Source of the DNA: Microstegium vimineum
Lineage: Eukaryota; Streptophyta; Magnoliopsida; Poales; Poaceae
Assembly (NCBI GenBank): GCA_022036555.1
Contig: CM039130.1
Span: 24,512,519-24,576,518 of the forward strand
Direction of reading: 5' to 3'
Length of the DNA stretch: 64,000 nucleotides
In this document: positions 1 through 12,200 of the stretch, in pieces
Layout: each line of letters opens with the position of its first letter
Numbering within the stretch: the stretch's first letter is position 1
The notes under the pieces: model-generated
What the model saw: only the letters and a program-made list of their open reading frames with translations
What the model was told of the DNA's origin: nothing
The model's database searches: none
Program-made: the position numbers and the translations under genes

Positions 1-81
1 TGGAATTGTTCTGCTAAACAGGTGTCATTTGAATTCGTTAATGACTCTTGGAGTGATCATGGATCTCGTGCTTGCAACCTA

Positions 82-158
82 CTCCCTCTGTCTCTAGAAA
101 ACCGTGTTTCTCTCACAAACACGTTTTTTGAATGACACATGTAAAGGAACGGAGGGAA
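82..158. mobile_element. Stowaway-like MITE, about 77 bp
   Basis: The left end reads CTCCCTCTGTCTCTAGAAAA. The right end GGAACGGAGGGAA is its approximate inverse, and TA lies on both sides (80-81 and 159-160). A CTCCCTCYGT terminus with a TA target duplication is the hallmark of Stowaway (Tc1/mariner-derived) MITEs in grasses. It has no coding capacity and is shorter than typical family members, so it is probably internally deleted. Confidence 0.6.
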
Positions 159-339
159 TATTCTAGTTTTAGCTCCCAGCGCAAAAGGAAAAGGTTAAAA
201 AAAACATTGTCAATTAACTTGGGGCGCTCGGCGCATACACGGCCTACAGATGTCTACTCCTAAAAAGAGTAAACTGGAGACGTCAACACCGCTGGTCCGC
301 TGCAGCGTGCCCTCCCTTCCAAACGCCACCTGCTCTGCT

Positions 340-617
340 GGGAAAAAAATTACATGCAGCCGGCCTGTAAACAAGCATCTGTGCAGACCTCTGTCATCTG
401 TTGACACGTGTGCACCTAAAGACATCCTACGGCAGCTGGAAATCGGTTTTTTCTGTGTCTCTAACTGCATGAGCCGATGTGCTGCACGAAAGTAGCAGCA
501 GAGCAACGACCACACCATTGCTGGTGGTTGGATGAACTCCTGATACACGCGGCCTTCATCTGCTTTGGGTCTGCACATATGCTTGTTTACAGACCGGCTG
601 TATGCAATTTTTTTCCC
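340..617. repeat. Inverted repeat with about 50-bp arms
   Basis: Bases 340-389 and 567-617 are inverted copies of each other with only a few mismatches. The left arm begins GGGAAAAAAATTACATGCAG and the complement of the right arm begins GGGAAAAAAATTGCATACAG. A spacer of about 177 bp separates them and contains further weak inverted similarity. Open reading frames on both strands here mirror one another because of the palindrome and are not convincing genes. It is most likely a foldback or MITE-type element. No target duplication was identified. Confidence 0.55.
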
Positions 618-1480
618 TCCAAGCCGCCCCCTCTGCCGCCGCTTAGGACGCCCGCCCCTCCGGACGCCGCCGTCCTCCAATGGACAAGCCTCGACGCCAA
701 CGCAAGCAAGTTGCGGGGACATCGCTGGCCACATGCCCGCATGCAGGGGCGAGCCTCGCGAGCTACTGCGGCGATGCTAGCTGCACGCACGAGGAAAGCC
801 CGGCGAGCTGCAACACGGTGCGAGACCGACGAGCGGAGGCGCGGGGCAAGCTGCGACAGCGAGTGCACGGGGCCGACCTTCTGGTATGCGCCGGCGAGCA
901 CGGACGCACGGCGACGCTGGCAGGTGCGTGGGGCGGCACGGCGGAGCTAGCAGGTCGATGGGAAGGAAGAAGGAGAAAATGATTGTACGGTTGTCCCATC
1001 CGCTTGCTCTCGCGCCTTCCCCTTCACCGCCGCCACCGCCAGTAAGGATCTATCGGCACCCATGCGCCACGACCTACCCCTTCCGCCGCCGCCACCCCCG
1101 GAGCCTCGACCCAACACAACCCTGTGCCGCCTTATCCCTGTGGAGGAGCGGGGCGACGACCTAGCGCGTGGAGTTGTCGTGCTCAACGAGAAGGACGCGC
1201 AGGGAGCAGTGTGGTCCATAGAAGATCCGGTCCCGTCGTACCAACGCCCTCTCGTCCTCTACGACTCTACCCACCGTGGAAGCTTGGTACGACGATGCAA
1301 ATACGCCTGCCTCTCCTCCTCCTCTTGTGGCGGCAACAGTTGTGGCCTCACTCCTCTTGGCACCAGCTGGCGGTTGCGACGAGCACGCCACGGTGCTGCA
1401 CCAGAGCTGTTCGGCGAGCATTGGTGAACAAGGAGGGAGTTCGTGCTGCTCGTCATTGCCAGCCGTGCGTCGGTGATTTT
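618..1480. other. GC-rich block, unassigned
   Basis: This 0.85-kb stretch is much richer in G and C than the AT-rich DNA to its right, and it carries overlapping open frames on both strands. The most gene-like is 1062-1427 (+), 121 codons. It starts with a proline run followed by less biased sequence containing LCRLIPVEERGDDLARGVVV. I do not recognise a domain. No splice-supported extension or TATA context was found. It could be a captured exon fragment inside a transposon or the 5' end of a small unrecognised gene. Confidence 0.2.
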
Positions 1481-1610
1481 TTTTTTTATTTCAATGTAAC
1501 AATTCCGTCGAGATTACTCACAAAGAAAATCAGTTGTTTTGTGCATTGGTTGATATTACTCGCAAAGAAAATCAATTGAGTTGAGATTGCGTCAGCCAGA
1601 TTAGTGAACA

Positions 1611-1660
1611 ACCCAATCTGATTTAATTGGATGTTACCCAATCTGATTTAATTGGATGTT
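1611..1660. repeat. 25-bp perfect tandem duplication
   Basis: The 25-bp unit beginning ACCCAATCTGATTTAATTGG occurs twice back to back (1611-1635 and 1636-1660) without mismatch. A looser repeat lies just upstream: ATTACTCRCAAAGAAAATCA near 1513 and 1555. This is a simple local duplication. Confidence 0.85.
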
Positions 1661-2320
1661 GAATGTGACCCCAACTTTTTTGACTGCTCGAGACCTGTTC
1701 TTGTTCTTGCGCTTCCGTCCTCAGCTGATGCCGAAAGACTAGGCACTATGGACGACTGCTCGAGTGGTCGAGAGTCTTGTTCTAGCACTCCGACCTGCAA
1801 GCAATAGAAGTGTCTTTCTGCGGCTCGGAGTTTTTTGTTACGTGGAACTAGGAACTTAGCACTCATGGCTTTTGTGTTTGCTTTGGTGCCTTGCTGCTTG
1901 GAACGGGAGGTCTAGAGGTAGGTGATGTCAGTGTACGTTGGTGTTCCTGAAACCTGGACGTGAGGCCACATACGGCAGTGTATATTGCTGCATTTTCACC
2001 TATTTTTTCAATATGCACTGTGTGCTCTGACTTGCTGAATTTTAGAGTTCGGTTGCATCCATGTCTTTTAGAAGTGGGAGATACAAAATAGTAGTCCCGT
2101 CGTCTCAAGGTCCAGTAAGTGCTTATACTTGACAGATTCTTTGATACATTCTTTTGCCATACATTCCAAGATTTTTCGTGGCACACTTCTAAGGCCTTAT
2201 CAAATAGTAATGTGTGCTTACTGAATTTTCAACTCAATGCAGTCCTTGATTCCATAACAGTTTGTTTGTGATTTTACAGGTCTTTGGTAACTGTAGTAAA
2301 CTATATGCAAGGCTAATTTA
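1661..2320. other. Intergenic, no gene seen
   Basis: This is AT-moderate sequence with short random frames. I see no splice-linked coding sequence, RNA gene or transposon terminus. Confidence 0.4.
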
Positions 2321-2659
2321 GGGTCCGTTTGGTACAGCTCAGCTTCACTAGTGAAGCTGTTTTTTTGGAAAATAGTTTCATGAACAACTTTCTAGGTGAA
2401 GCTAAGCTATTTTGGAAAAAGTGTTTGGCAAAACAGCTTCACCAACAACTTTATGCATGGATATAAGAGAGAAAGGGGGAGAAAGCTGTGATAAGCTACT
2501 ATTTTCAGCTTCACCCCACTTTTCAAAGTTGTTTTTCTTTGTGAGAGGGGAAGAAAAAACAGCTTTATGGGTAAAACTGTTTTAAAAAGAGGTGTTTGAC
2601 AAAAAAAAACAGCTTACATCAGCTTTGCAAAGCTGTTGTAAGCTGTACCAAACAGACCC
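2321..2659. mobile_element. Tourist-like (PIF/Harbinger) MITE
   Basis: The left terminus GGGTCCGTTTGGTACAGCTC and the complement of the right terminus GGGTCTGTTTGGTACAGCTT form inverted repeats of about 20 bp. The trinucleotide TTA flanks both ends (2318-2320 and 2660-2662). A TTA duplication with a GGGTCYGTTTGG-type end is characteristic of PIF/Harbinger-derived Tourist MITEs. The 339-bp interior is rich in AGCTT motifs and is non-coding. Confidence 0.85.
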
Positions 2660-4530
2660 TTATAGTTCTCTGATTAAAATATATGAGATACTAATCTACA
2701 CTTGTGGTTTTTATATCATACAATGTTATGTTAACAAAATGACTAAATCTTCCAACACAGGATCCTGAAGGATCAGTAACAGCATTTCCTTTTAGACAAC
2801 ATATTGACATGAACACCTGCAGGATCTGGGTGTTCCACTGTAGGATGGTGGAAACATGCATGCATCCTTGATGGTCCTTCGTGCTTCTGGTTCAACACCG
2901 TATAGGAATTTTTTTTAGCTATTTCCGTTGATCCATAAATGTGTGGTTATGGAAATTTAGAAGCACCATTGATCCAAGTTTTATTTGTTATATGCAATTT
3001 GTTGGAATCCTTGGACCTGCCTAGCTTCTTCTTGACACTGAGGAAGTTCAATTGTATCCATGGTTGTGTTGCGCGTGGCATCCAATCAGGTTTGATGCAA
3101 TTTTGAAACACCACTTTACAACCATCAATAGTAGCCCTTTTTTTTCTTGAGGTGCAACTGCCCTATTTCTTAGTTGAGAAGTGATGCCTTTTCATAAGCT
3201 AGGCTATTATTCAGACCACCAATATGGCGATATGCATGGTTATATGGTATATTGGTATATTGGTATTGTCCTTATGTGCTGCTCAAAATCTTTACTGTAC
3301 ATAAGTGTACTAGCTTGTCATTGGTCTAAAGTTCTTTATTCTACGTAGGAAATTTTAGTCAAGTGTTAAAACACAGGTAGAGAAATTTTACAAACTTGGT
3401 TAACTATTTGACTTTGGTTAGGTCCCTTTCTGCATTGGTGGTAGTTTCTGAATTTTAATTGTAGCCAAAGATCAAAATGACTTTAGGTATGAAAAAATGT
3501 ATGCACATGTTGTGGGTATGAGATTTATACATTTGAAACTGCATATGCAAACAATTTTTTACTGTTCTTTTTTCTATTTCAGATGTGCATATTTCTTTTT
3601 GATCCACCAACTATCAAGTAGAGTTCTCGTAAAAAAAACTATCAAGTAGAGGAAGAATCATCTGTCTTTTTAGTAGTATACGAAAAGACAGTGTGGACGA
3701 TTCCTTGTGAGGCTTTTAACAGTAGAGATTTTTGTTTGTCTCCTGTGAACAATCGGAAAACATTTATTGCCGTTCTCGTACACTATTATATGTTGATCCA
3801 TATTTTTTTGGCTTTTAGATGTGTGGTATTGGTAATGGTGTCCATTGCTTTATTACATAAGATAGTAGAACTGGCGTGGCCCATTATACTCCTGACTTTG
3901 GTCAAGACTCAAGACGACCATCGTGTTTGCCTTGCTGCTGGGATACATTTATTCTTGTTTAGTTTTATGTATATCAGGATAGTTGATAGCCGCATAACGG
4001 GCGAGAAACTATGAAAGAGTTCGGTAGTTGGTTTTTGTCGCTAATAAGTTTACTTATATTGTTTTTGGCTATTTTGTTCTGAGAGAAAAACACCATGCTA
4101 TGACTAATGAGTTACTCTGATATGTTAAGCGATCAGGTAGAAACTTTTGGCCAAATTGTCTATCATGCATTTGGTTTGACACTATTACTAAATTGATGCT
4201 TCTTTAATTGAATGTGGCTCAAAAATAGTGTGTAATTATTTGTACGTTGATTAACCTAATAATTTTTATATTTATATTCTTGTTGCTTTGAAAATTTTGA
4301 GACCCCGTAGCAATGCATGAGCATATGCTAGTATAGGAACAAATCAAACGGAATGTGCCCGAGCCTCGGCGGCCTTCGCGAAGAATACGCCGTGCAGCTG
4401 TTTTGCGCCGTGCGGCCAGTATGCGCCCCTTATTATCTCTTGTTGACTTGTTCTTCATATAATACGATATACCAAACCATAGCGGTGGTGGTGGGTCAGC
4501 GCAGGCACCGGACGACGAGCAACAACCGGC

Positions 4531-4639
4531 TTGTTCGTTTGGTCGTTTCAGTGGCTGATAAACCGGCTGATGTTGTTTGAGCTGTTTTGTTATGAGATAA
4601 AAATATTATTTTTCAGTGGCTGATAAGTCAAACGAACAG
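4531..4639. mobile_element. Small hAT-like MITE remnant
   Basis: Left end TTGTTCGTTTGG and right end TCAAACGAACAG are inverted copies. The phrase CAGTGGCTGATAA occurs in the same direction near both ends. Termini of this type are common on short non-autonomous hAT elements in grasses. No clear target duplication was found, so the class is tentative. Confidence 0.4.
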
Positions 4640-5274
4640 GGGGAACGTACGTGAGTCCTCCTTCAGGTACGTCTCAAAATCCTCATCTATTTAGCGTGCT
4701 CGTTTAGTCATGTTAACTTTTTTCCCCTCTTCAATTCTCTCCCTAGATCTATAGATTAAGATTAAGCAAATAACCCCTAACTCGAGCAGAACGCATCAGC
4801 TATTGCTTATGACCCCTAGCCGGTGATCAGCGACATGGATCCATCCACCATTGGGCATCAGAAGTTGAGCGGCCGCATACACAAAACCTTATTTTATTCT
4901 GTCATTAGATTATATTAATGGAATGCACCACATTAGACTATTCATTTTTAATTGTGAGATATGATTTTTTTGTGGTAATCGATTATTGGAGCAGACTTAG
5001 TGAAATATGAAGATGAGTGGTGATATTCTCTTTTTTTTTCAAAAATATGCATCAAAGAATATTTTCTACTATGACTTCTATGAAGAATAAGTTGAGATGG
5101 GTGAGTGACTTTTGTTGAGTGGGATATCTTACAATTGAATGAAGAAGAAATGATCAACACCTTCATAGCTAAGTAGAAGACGCAGTCCTGGCAAGGAGTG
5201 ACATATTATTTTCCCTACTATTTATATGGGTATGCAATATTTCAATTTTATGTTAAATTTATAGCGGTTAACAA

Positions 5275-5321
5275 AATTTTAGACAATGGACCACCGTAAC
5301 TACAAATCCTGGCTACGCCAC
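5275..5321. repeat. Isolated end of a Mutator-like family
   Basis: The sequence running into GGCTACGCCAC at 5311-5321, preceded by GGACCACCGTAACTAC, closely resembles the right terminus of the element ending at 50151 (GGACCACTCTAGATT followed by GGGTACGCCAC). The matching opposite end was not found nearby, so this is a broken or truncated copy. Confidence 0.35.
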
Positions 5322-6054
5322 ATATCATCATTCTATCAAGCGCATCACTTATCCTACTTAACGAAAAGCCTCACAATCAAAGATGTAGTAGTTTGCTATC
5401 ATGGACCGCTGCACAAGCTTATCAAACATTGGTCCCATCATTATACATTCTAAATAGCTTTTGATCACACCACGAGTTGGCACAACTACCCAACTAATTA
5501 CTAGAAGCCTAGAAGGGTTTACCTTGAATGTTATTCATGTTTTTAAGGCTGTTCAGTTCCCAGCCATATAAATATATATAATAACCAAGTGACTTAAAAT
5601 ATGTTGTAAAATATAAGAGGAAAGAATTACTCAGAAACCCGCTTCTCATAGGAACCATAAACAATTTGAAAAAAAACACACACTCCTAAGTTTTGCTAAC
5701 TGTGAAAGTTCACATATAATTCTAAAAAAAAAGTTGACATAATGCAGGAAGGTGGTGACATTCCAGCATTCTAAGACTAGACTACCTTTATTCACAAGCT
5801 ATGAAATTACTAAATCATGAAGAAAGAATAAACATAGAAGATAATAAAATATACATACAACATTTTTGTTTCTCCTATTTCTCTATGACTTATCAATTTC
5901 ATATCTCATAATAAATGAATTTAAACTTATTCCCGAAGTATAGTCTTGCATACATTCTAATTTTCAACGGTAGGACTAGGACATAGAAATCCAAGAAAAC
6001 GAGGTAAATTAGTAAATCTCAAATCTTGGACCAAAAGAAGTTTGAACAAATGCG

Positions 6055-6061
6055 TATATAG
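6055..6061 (+). promoter_or_regulatory. Possible TATA box of COG5
   Basis: TATATAG lies about 235 bp upstream of the COG5 start codon, and the sequence turns sharply GC-rich after it. A start site about 30 bp downstream would give a leader of roughly 200 bp, which is ordinary for grass genes. The assignment rests on position and motif only. Confidence 0.35.
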
Positions 6062-6291
6062 AAAAAAAAAACCCACCAATATTGCAATGTCGCGGTTGCA
6101 GGTTTTTCCGTTTCGTTCTGCATTTCTCGTCCCGTCCGCCTCCACACGGCCACGGCCACACCGCCCCCTCCCCTCCAGATCGAACAAACGGAAGGGACAC
6201 CCCGCCGGCATTCCATTCCGACGCCCTCCTTCCCCTCCGACAGGAGAAGGGAAGGGAACCCCCCAGATCTCCGCCCGCCCCGCCAGCCACC

Positions 6292-9200
6292 ATGCCGACG
6301 GCCGCCGACCCCGCCGCCGCCCTACCCCTCACCCTCGACCTCGAGGACTTCAAGGTAGGTTTCCCCCTCTCTCCCTCCCTTCCTCCGATCCGGCTTCGGT
6401 ATCGGCTGTCTCCTCCGCGATGCAGTCTCATCGTCGCTTGCGGTACTGCGGCGCAGGGCGACTTCTCGTTCGACGCCCTGTTTGGGGGACTGGTGGACGA
6501 ACTGCTCCCGGAGTACCGCGGGGAGGACGACGCTGCACCCGCGCCGCCGCCGCCGCCGCCCGTGCTCGGGGCGGCCCCGCCAGTCTTCCCCGCTGTCGAC
6601 GAGCTTCTTGGGCTGTTCAAGCACTCGTGCAAGGAGCTCGTCGACCTCCGCAGGCAGGTCCGTCACGTCCCGCCCCCACCTGCCTGTGGCGCTGAATGCT
6701 TCCTGTGAACTCCTTGACACGCCTTCCTGCCTTACTCAATTGAGCGGGTGCATGGTTGGTCGGGGATAGTGCTGTGCGCACTGACAGTGCAATGTATTGT
6801 GTTTATTTGTTTAACAGATTGATAAGCGGCTCCAGAATCTTAAGAAGGAGGTGGCCGTGCAGGATGCCAAGCATCGCAAGACGCTTGGGGAGGTTAGTTA
6901 CAATACTTGCAGGGCTTTATATTTGCCACTGATTACTGCATAGATATCGTTCTAGGAAAATAATTAATGGTAGACCAGAAAGAGCCATACAATACCTATT
7001 GTTCAAGAAGAAAACCTCAAATTCTTTTCCGTTACATCTATGGATTACATAGTTGCAAACCCAACGGAATGCCTTTTGATCAGAAAGAAAAGCTCAAATC
7101 CCTTTCCGTTACAGCTATAGATGACATAGTTGTAAACCCGACAGAATTATTTCATGTATATATGTCTTGCCTATTTCTTTCGTCTTTCCTCATTTGAGAT
7201 CATCAGATAAGAGAATTTGATTGGTTCGTGCCAATAATTTAATTTCTTGGCTCATAACTGGACATTACCTTTATCATATTCAGTAAGTCCAAACTGTCTG
7301 CCTTTCTGGTTTCAGGCGTAGGGTTGAGACAAGGGAGACTGTTTGTTCTTTCTTTTCTTTTAAATGATAAAGAGCTCTGGCATTCTGTAGAGAAAGATGT
7401 CACCACGTGAGTCAGCAGGGTAATAAAAAAAAAGTAATTGCAGCCTTTAGTTGACAGCTGCAAAAATAGCAACTTCATTGGATGTATGCAGCATGGAGAA
7501 GCCATGGAAGGGGAAAACAATCCCCACTGCTTGAGCTCCATAATTCTGAGTAATATAGAGAGGCAGATTGCCCTCTAGCTGTCAGGCTTTTCCTGTTGAG
7601 AAGAGGCTCCAATGGAAGCCTAATTTAGTGGGCAGAGGCCTTTACTGCATTAGTACTTGGCTGGGACTCTTTATGTGCCTACTAGGTGCTTTATACATAC
7701 TAGCAATATATGCCCGTGCGTTGCAATGGGACATACAATTTTTTACATGGTGACATTTCAAGGTTGATAATAAGTTAGCTATTTTTTTTGTAGAATTTAA
7801 ATGTGCTTGGTCCGACCTTGTTAAATCAATTAAATCCAAGGCTGTAATTAAATACTAATCCTCTAGGAGAAATTAAGAAGAAATTAGATCAACTAATAGG
7901 TGATATTGTGTGTATATCTATTATGAGTTTAAGAAAGATTATTAGAAGTAAGCAATAACCACAGGTTCACACATGTGTCGCTATTGGCTTTGGATGTCAA
8001 GGGATCTGGACATGGCATTGAGCGGTGTGACATCAACGGAACTTAAAACGAGAAGGGACAAACATTATTTATAGTTTCCATTAAAAACAAGGGATTTGCT
8101 ATCGTCCGTTTGGCCATCGTTTTCTTTTTTTTTTCTTCAGGCGATTGATCTCAGCTGTTGGATCTTCATCCAACGCTTTAGCTCTATCTCCTATTAATCT
8201 TCTTCTTCCTGTCACCCTGACCCTGTCTCTGTCTGGTGAGCACGCACCACCCCGCCGCCGCCCCGCTGCCGCTTTCTTCTCCAAATCCGGCGAGAATGGC
8301 CGTGACGCCCCTGCCCTGCCCTTTTTTTATACATATATATGGCAAACTTTGGAAACACTAGATAAACTTTGGAAATTGAGCTATCAGACTAGGAAATAGA
8401 ATTATAATACATAGAATAGAATAGATAAATAGATATTGGTTATAGGACAGTGAGTCTTAATTCTGAGTTGGCTAAGGATTAGACCTGATCATAGGCGTTG
8501 GGTGTTTGGCCTCAAGGAGACTCAGAATACCTTTTACTTTGGGACCGAGTGGATGATATGATTCTTCAGCAGGATGTTCAAAGACCAACACCGCTGGAAG
8601 CTGACGGCATCAGGAGAATATAGCAGTAAATCAGCTTATGCGGCACTTTTTGTGGGGACTATCAAATTTGCTCCCGGACGTGGGCTGCCTTGCAAAACGT
8701 GGTCTGCCTCACAGCTGCTTGTCCCTTCTGTGATCAGGCTGAGACTGTCCAGCACATTCTTCTTTCCTGTGTATTCACCCGGCAACTTTGGCCGCTAATT
8801 TTCCAACATCTACATCTGACTGCTGCAGCGCCTCCAATAATATCTACTTGTTTCTCTAGCTGGTGGAGGAAGACAATAACGGCTGTGCCTAATGATATGC
8901 ACAAGGGACTGAATTCCCTTATCATCTTGGCAGCCTGGGAGGTTTGGATCCGAATTCTTGTGTGTTTGTAGGTTTTCTGCCAAATGTACATGGGTTGCTA
9001 AATACCATTAAGGATGAGTGTAGCAGTCTCTGGTGCATGGCAGGAGCATCTAGGGCGTGATTGGTAGCCTGCATCTAGCCGAGACAGGTCTGTGGAATGC
9101 AGTGTCTGCATGCTTAGTTTCCTGAACAGCAGTCCGAGCCTGTTCCAACCGATGCAAAAGGCCCCTCAGATCCTGCATGCGCAGAAACGAAAGGTGGGCC

Positions 9201-12200
9201 TGGCTCGCTTGATGCAAGGGTGTGCGGTACGAGCGCTGCAGTACGTTTTGTTTGTGACCAGAAACAATCGCATTCAATACAAACCAAACACCATCTGTCA
9301 TGCACCTGGTTCAACCGAACCAAATACGAGCGTGTGTATGCACTAGGCCTGGCTCTGCCTGTCCTGGCTCTGGAAATTCAGCCAGGTCCAAAGCATCCAA
9401 GGTACCAATCACGCCCTTAAGCTGTTGGTCGCTGACACTAGCAACTTAGGCGCTGGGGTCTTTGGTGTTTCATTGTGTGGCCTGTTGTTTTTTACAGGTT
9501 TGTTTGTACCTGGGCTGTGTTTCTTTGCCCCCAATCCTTTGTACTGCTTTTTTCCTAACTTGATGAAATGACAATACAGCTCTCCTGTGTCAAAATTCTG
9601 GCCTCAGCCAAACCTGACTTTTGCTTCGGGTCAAAAATTGCAGCCCGCACCCACCTACTGTGTCTACCGTGTCTGTTTTTTTTTCTGGGTGGGTCAGATC
9701 GCGCAGCCCATGATCAGGTCTACCAAGGATCGAGCTAGGTCCATAATGCCATATTAATGGTTTAGTTTTTGAACTTTTTGTTATATCCATTATGAAGCCA
9801 TCATTGTTTGCTTTTGTGTGAGACCCTCTGTTGATTTTAGTTGACATGTTGATACTTGCGGAGGTGCACATGCTTATAATCCATTAGACCAAGGTATGAA
9901 AATTCGAGGGGGCTTTGTAAATGCTATTGTCTCTTGGGTGTTCTTCCACAATCCCATACAGTAAGTTAGTGATGTTCAGTGTTTAAGAGATAAATTCAAA
10001 GTCTGGAAGTCCTATGTCAACTTAGAATGAAGATTTGAAACTAATTAAGAGAGATGATCTGCCTCTTGATCAGAATATTCTTGTATACAATTTGACAAAT
10101 GATTTTTAACTAGTGGTCCATGTTTCTTTTTCTTATTCAATGTTCTATTGTTCGCTCCAGCTTGAGAAAGGTGTGGATGGACTATTTGATAGCTTTGCTA
10201 GGTTGGATTCCCGCATATCCAGTGTTGGTCAAACAGCTGCAAAAATTGGTGATCATTTACAGGTAACTTCTCCTGTTCGGTATTGATGCCGATAATTATT
10301 GTACATGTAAGATGATTCTGAGGTTGTGGCTTTACAATTTGGTTTAGTTTTTTTTTTGTTGATTTTATGTTTAATGTCTACCTCTCTTGTCTGTCAGAGC
10401 GCAGAATCCCAAAGGGAAACTGCTAGTCAGACGATCGATCTCATCAAGGTAACAACATATTTGTTTAAGTTTGGTACTAGTATATTACTGTTTGCTTGAT
10501 ATGTTTGCATGACCTCATTTTAACTGAAATTTTGAAGTAAATATGCTTTTATTACAGTATCTCATGGAGTTCAACAGCACACCTGGGGACCTCATGGAAC
10601 TTTCTCCTTTATTTTCTGATGACAGTCGTGTTGCTGAGGCTGCTTCAATTGCACAGAAATTGCGTAAGCTCTAACTGAGCTGACATATTCATTTGCTATT
10701 TTATTTCTATCCTATTGGTTATCAATCATGTCGATCAATATTATGGCCAAGGGAAAATCACTAAGTTGATATGTGCATTTTTCCTATTTTGTATATGCTG
10801 ATTCTTGATTTTTTTTTTTGTGTTTTAGCAACATTAGTGGACTTTTATAATATCTAAGCAGAATTCTTTCAAGCAAAAGTAGGAGTATTAGCATTTTCTT
10901 ACTCCAACATGATGTCGATGAAATCTAGTGTATTCATAAATTTAGGCATAACATGTTTCTCAAGTAGTTATATGTTTTGATAATGTAGGATCATTTGCCG
11001 AGGAGGATGTTGGTAGACATGGTGTGACATCAGCTGTAGGCTCTGCTAATGCAAGCCGTGGTTTGGAGGTTGCTGTTGCAAATCTCCAAGAATATTGTAA
11101 CGGTCAGTTTGCTTCCTTTCAGCTTTTCTATAGAGATTCTGTTAGTTTGTGATGTTGGATCATTATTTTTTGTGCAGAATTGGAGAATCGACTGTTGGCT
11201 CGGTTTGATGCTGCATCACAGAGACGGGAGTTGTCTACGATGGCAGAATGTGCTAAAATATTGTCACAGGTATGCATTTATGCAAGGAACAGGGGTCTTT
11301 TTTGAACTGCAAAATACAATGTACAAGATGTAGCTGGAAATTCTAGGCCTGAGGTTTTTAGTGGCCTGATATATGTGATGCTGGAACTAGGATTTGTCAG
11401 TTAAAATATTGAGAGCATCAATGCGACAGAAGGGAAGAAATTGTTGGGCTTGGATGTGTAGATTATGCAGCTTACTTGCTAAATATGGCTTATAGACTAA
11501 CTGGATAAAACTGATTTTGAAATCTCTGCATGAGTAAGTTTCGTGGAAACTTAACTTTATTAGTTAAGCCTGAATATGTACTTGCCTTTTGGTTCTGGTT
11601 TAAGCTTTTATGCCCCTGTTAATTTAAGGGTAGGTGCTAATCCATGCAGGCATATATAATACTATTTTTCATTTTTTTCAACATGTTTATGGTATATTGA
11701 TTACAGTTCAATCGGGGAACCAGTGCTATGCAACACTATGTTGCAACACGGCCAATGTTTATTGATGTGGAAATTATGAACACTGATATTCAAGTTGTTC
11801 TGGGCGATGAGGGGTTGCAAGCTGATTGCAACAGTATTGCAGATGGTCTCTCTACATTGTACAAGGAAATTGCAGGTTTTTATGATCTGCACTCTACACA
11901 ATTTTTTTGTTTATAAACTATACTTTGACGAATTTCAATTTTGGCACTCTGATATATCATACTTGTCTTCAGATACTGTGAGGAAAGAGGCAGCTACAAT
12001 AATGGCTGTCTTTCCTTCTCCGAATGAGGTCATGGCAATTCTTGTGCAGGTATGTTCTTTCAATGACACTCCTGGGTCTCTGGTCTTTTTTGTTTACAAA
12101 ATAGATTGACTATTGTACTTTGCTTTTCAGCGAGTGCTAGAACAAAGGGTAACGACTATTCTTGACAGAATTTTAATAAAGCCTTCTCTTGCTAGTTTGC

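Larger units (their letters stand above)
2663..6054. other. AT-rich intergenic region upstream of COG5
   Basis: No conserved coding sequence was recognised. A 107-codon frame at 3691-4014 is hydrophobic but has no known domain and lies in AT-rich DNA, so I treat it as chance. Two small transposon-like pieces inside are listed separately. The stretch 5330-6000 is AT-rich with nothing identifiable. Confidence 0.4.

Noticed and set aside
3691..4014. 107-codon hydrophobic open frame
   Set aside because: AT-rich surroundings, no recognised domain, no splice or promoter support. Hydrophobic residues follow from T-rich codons.
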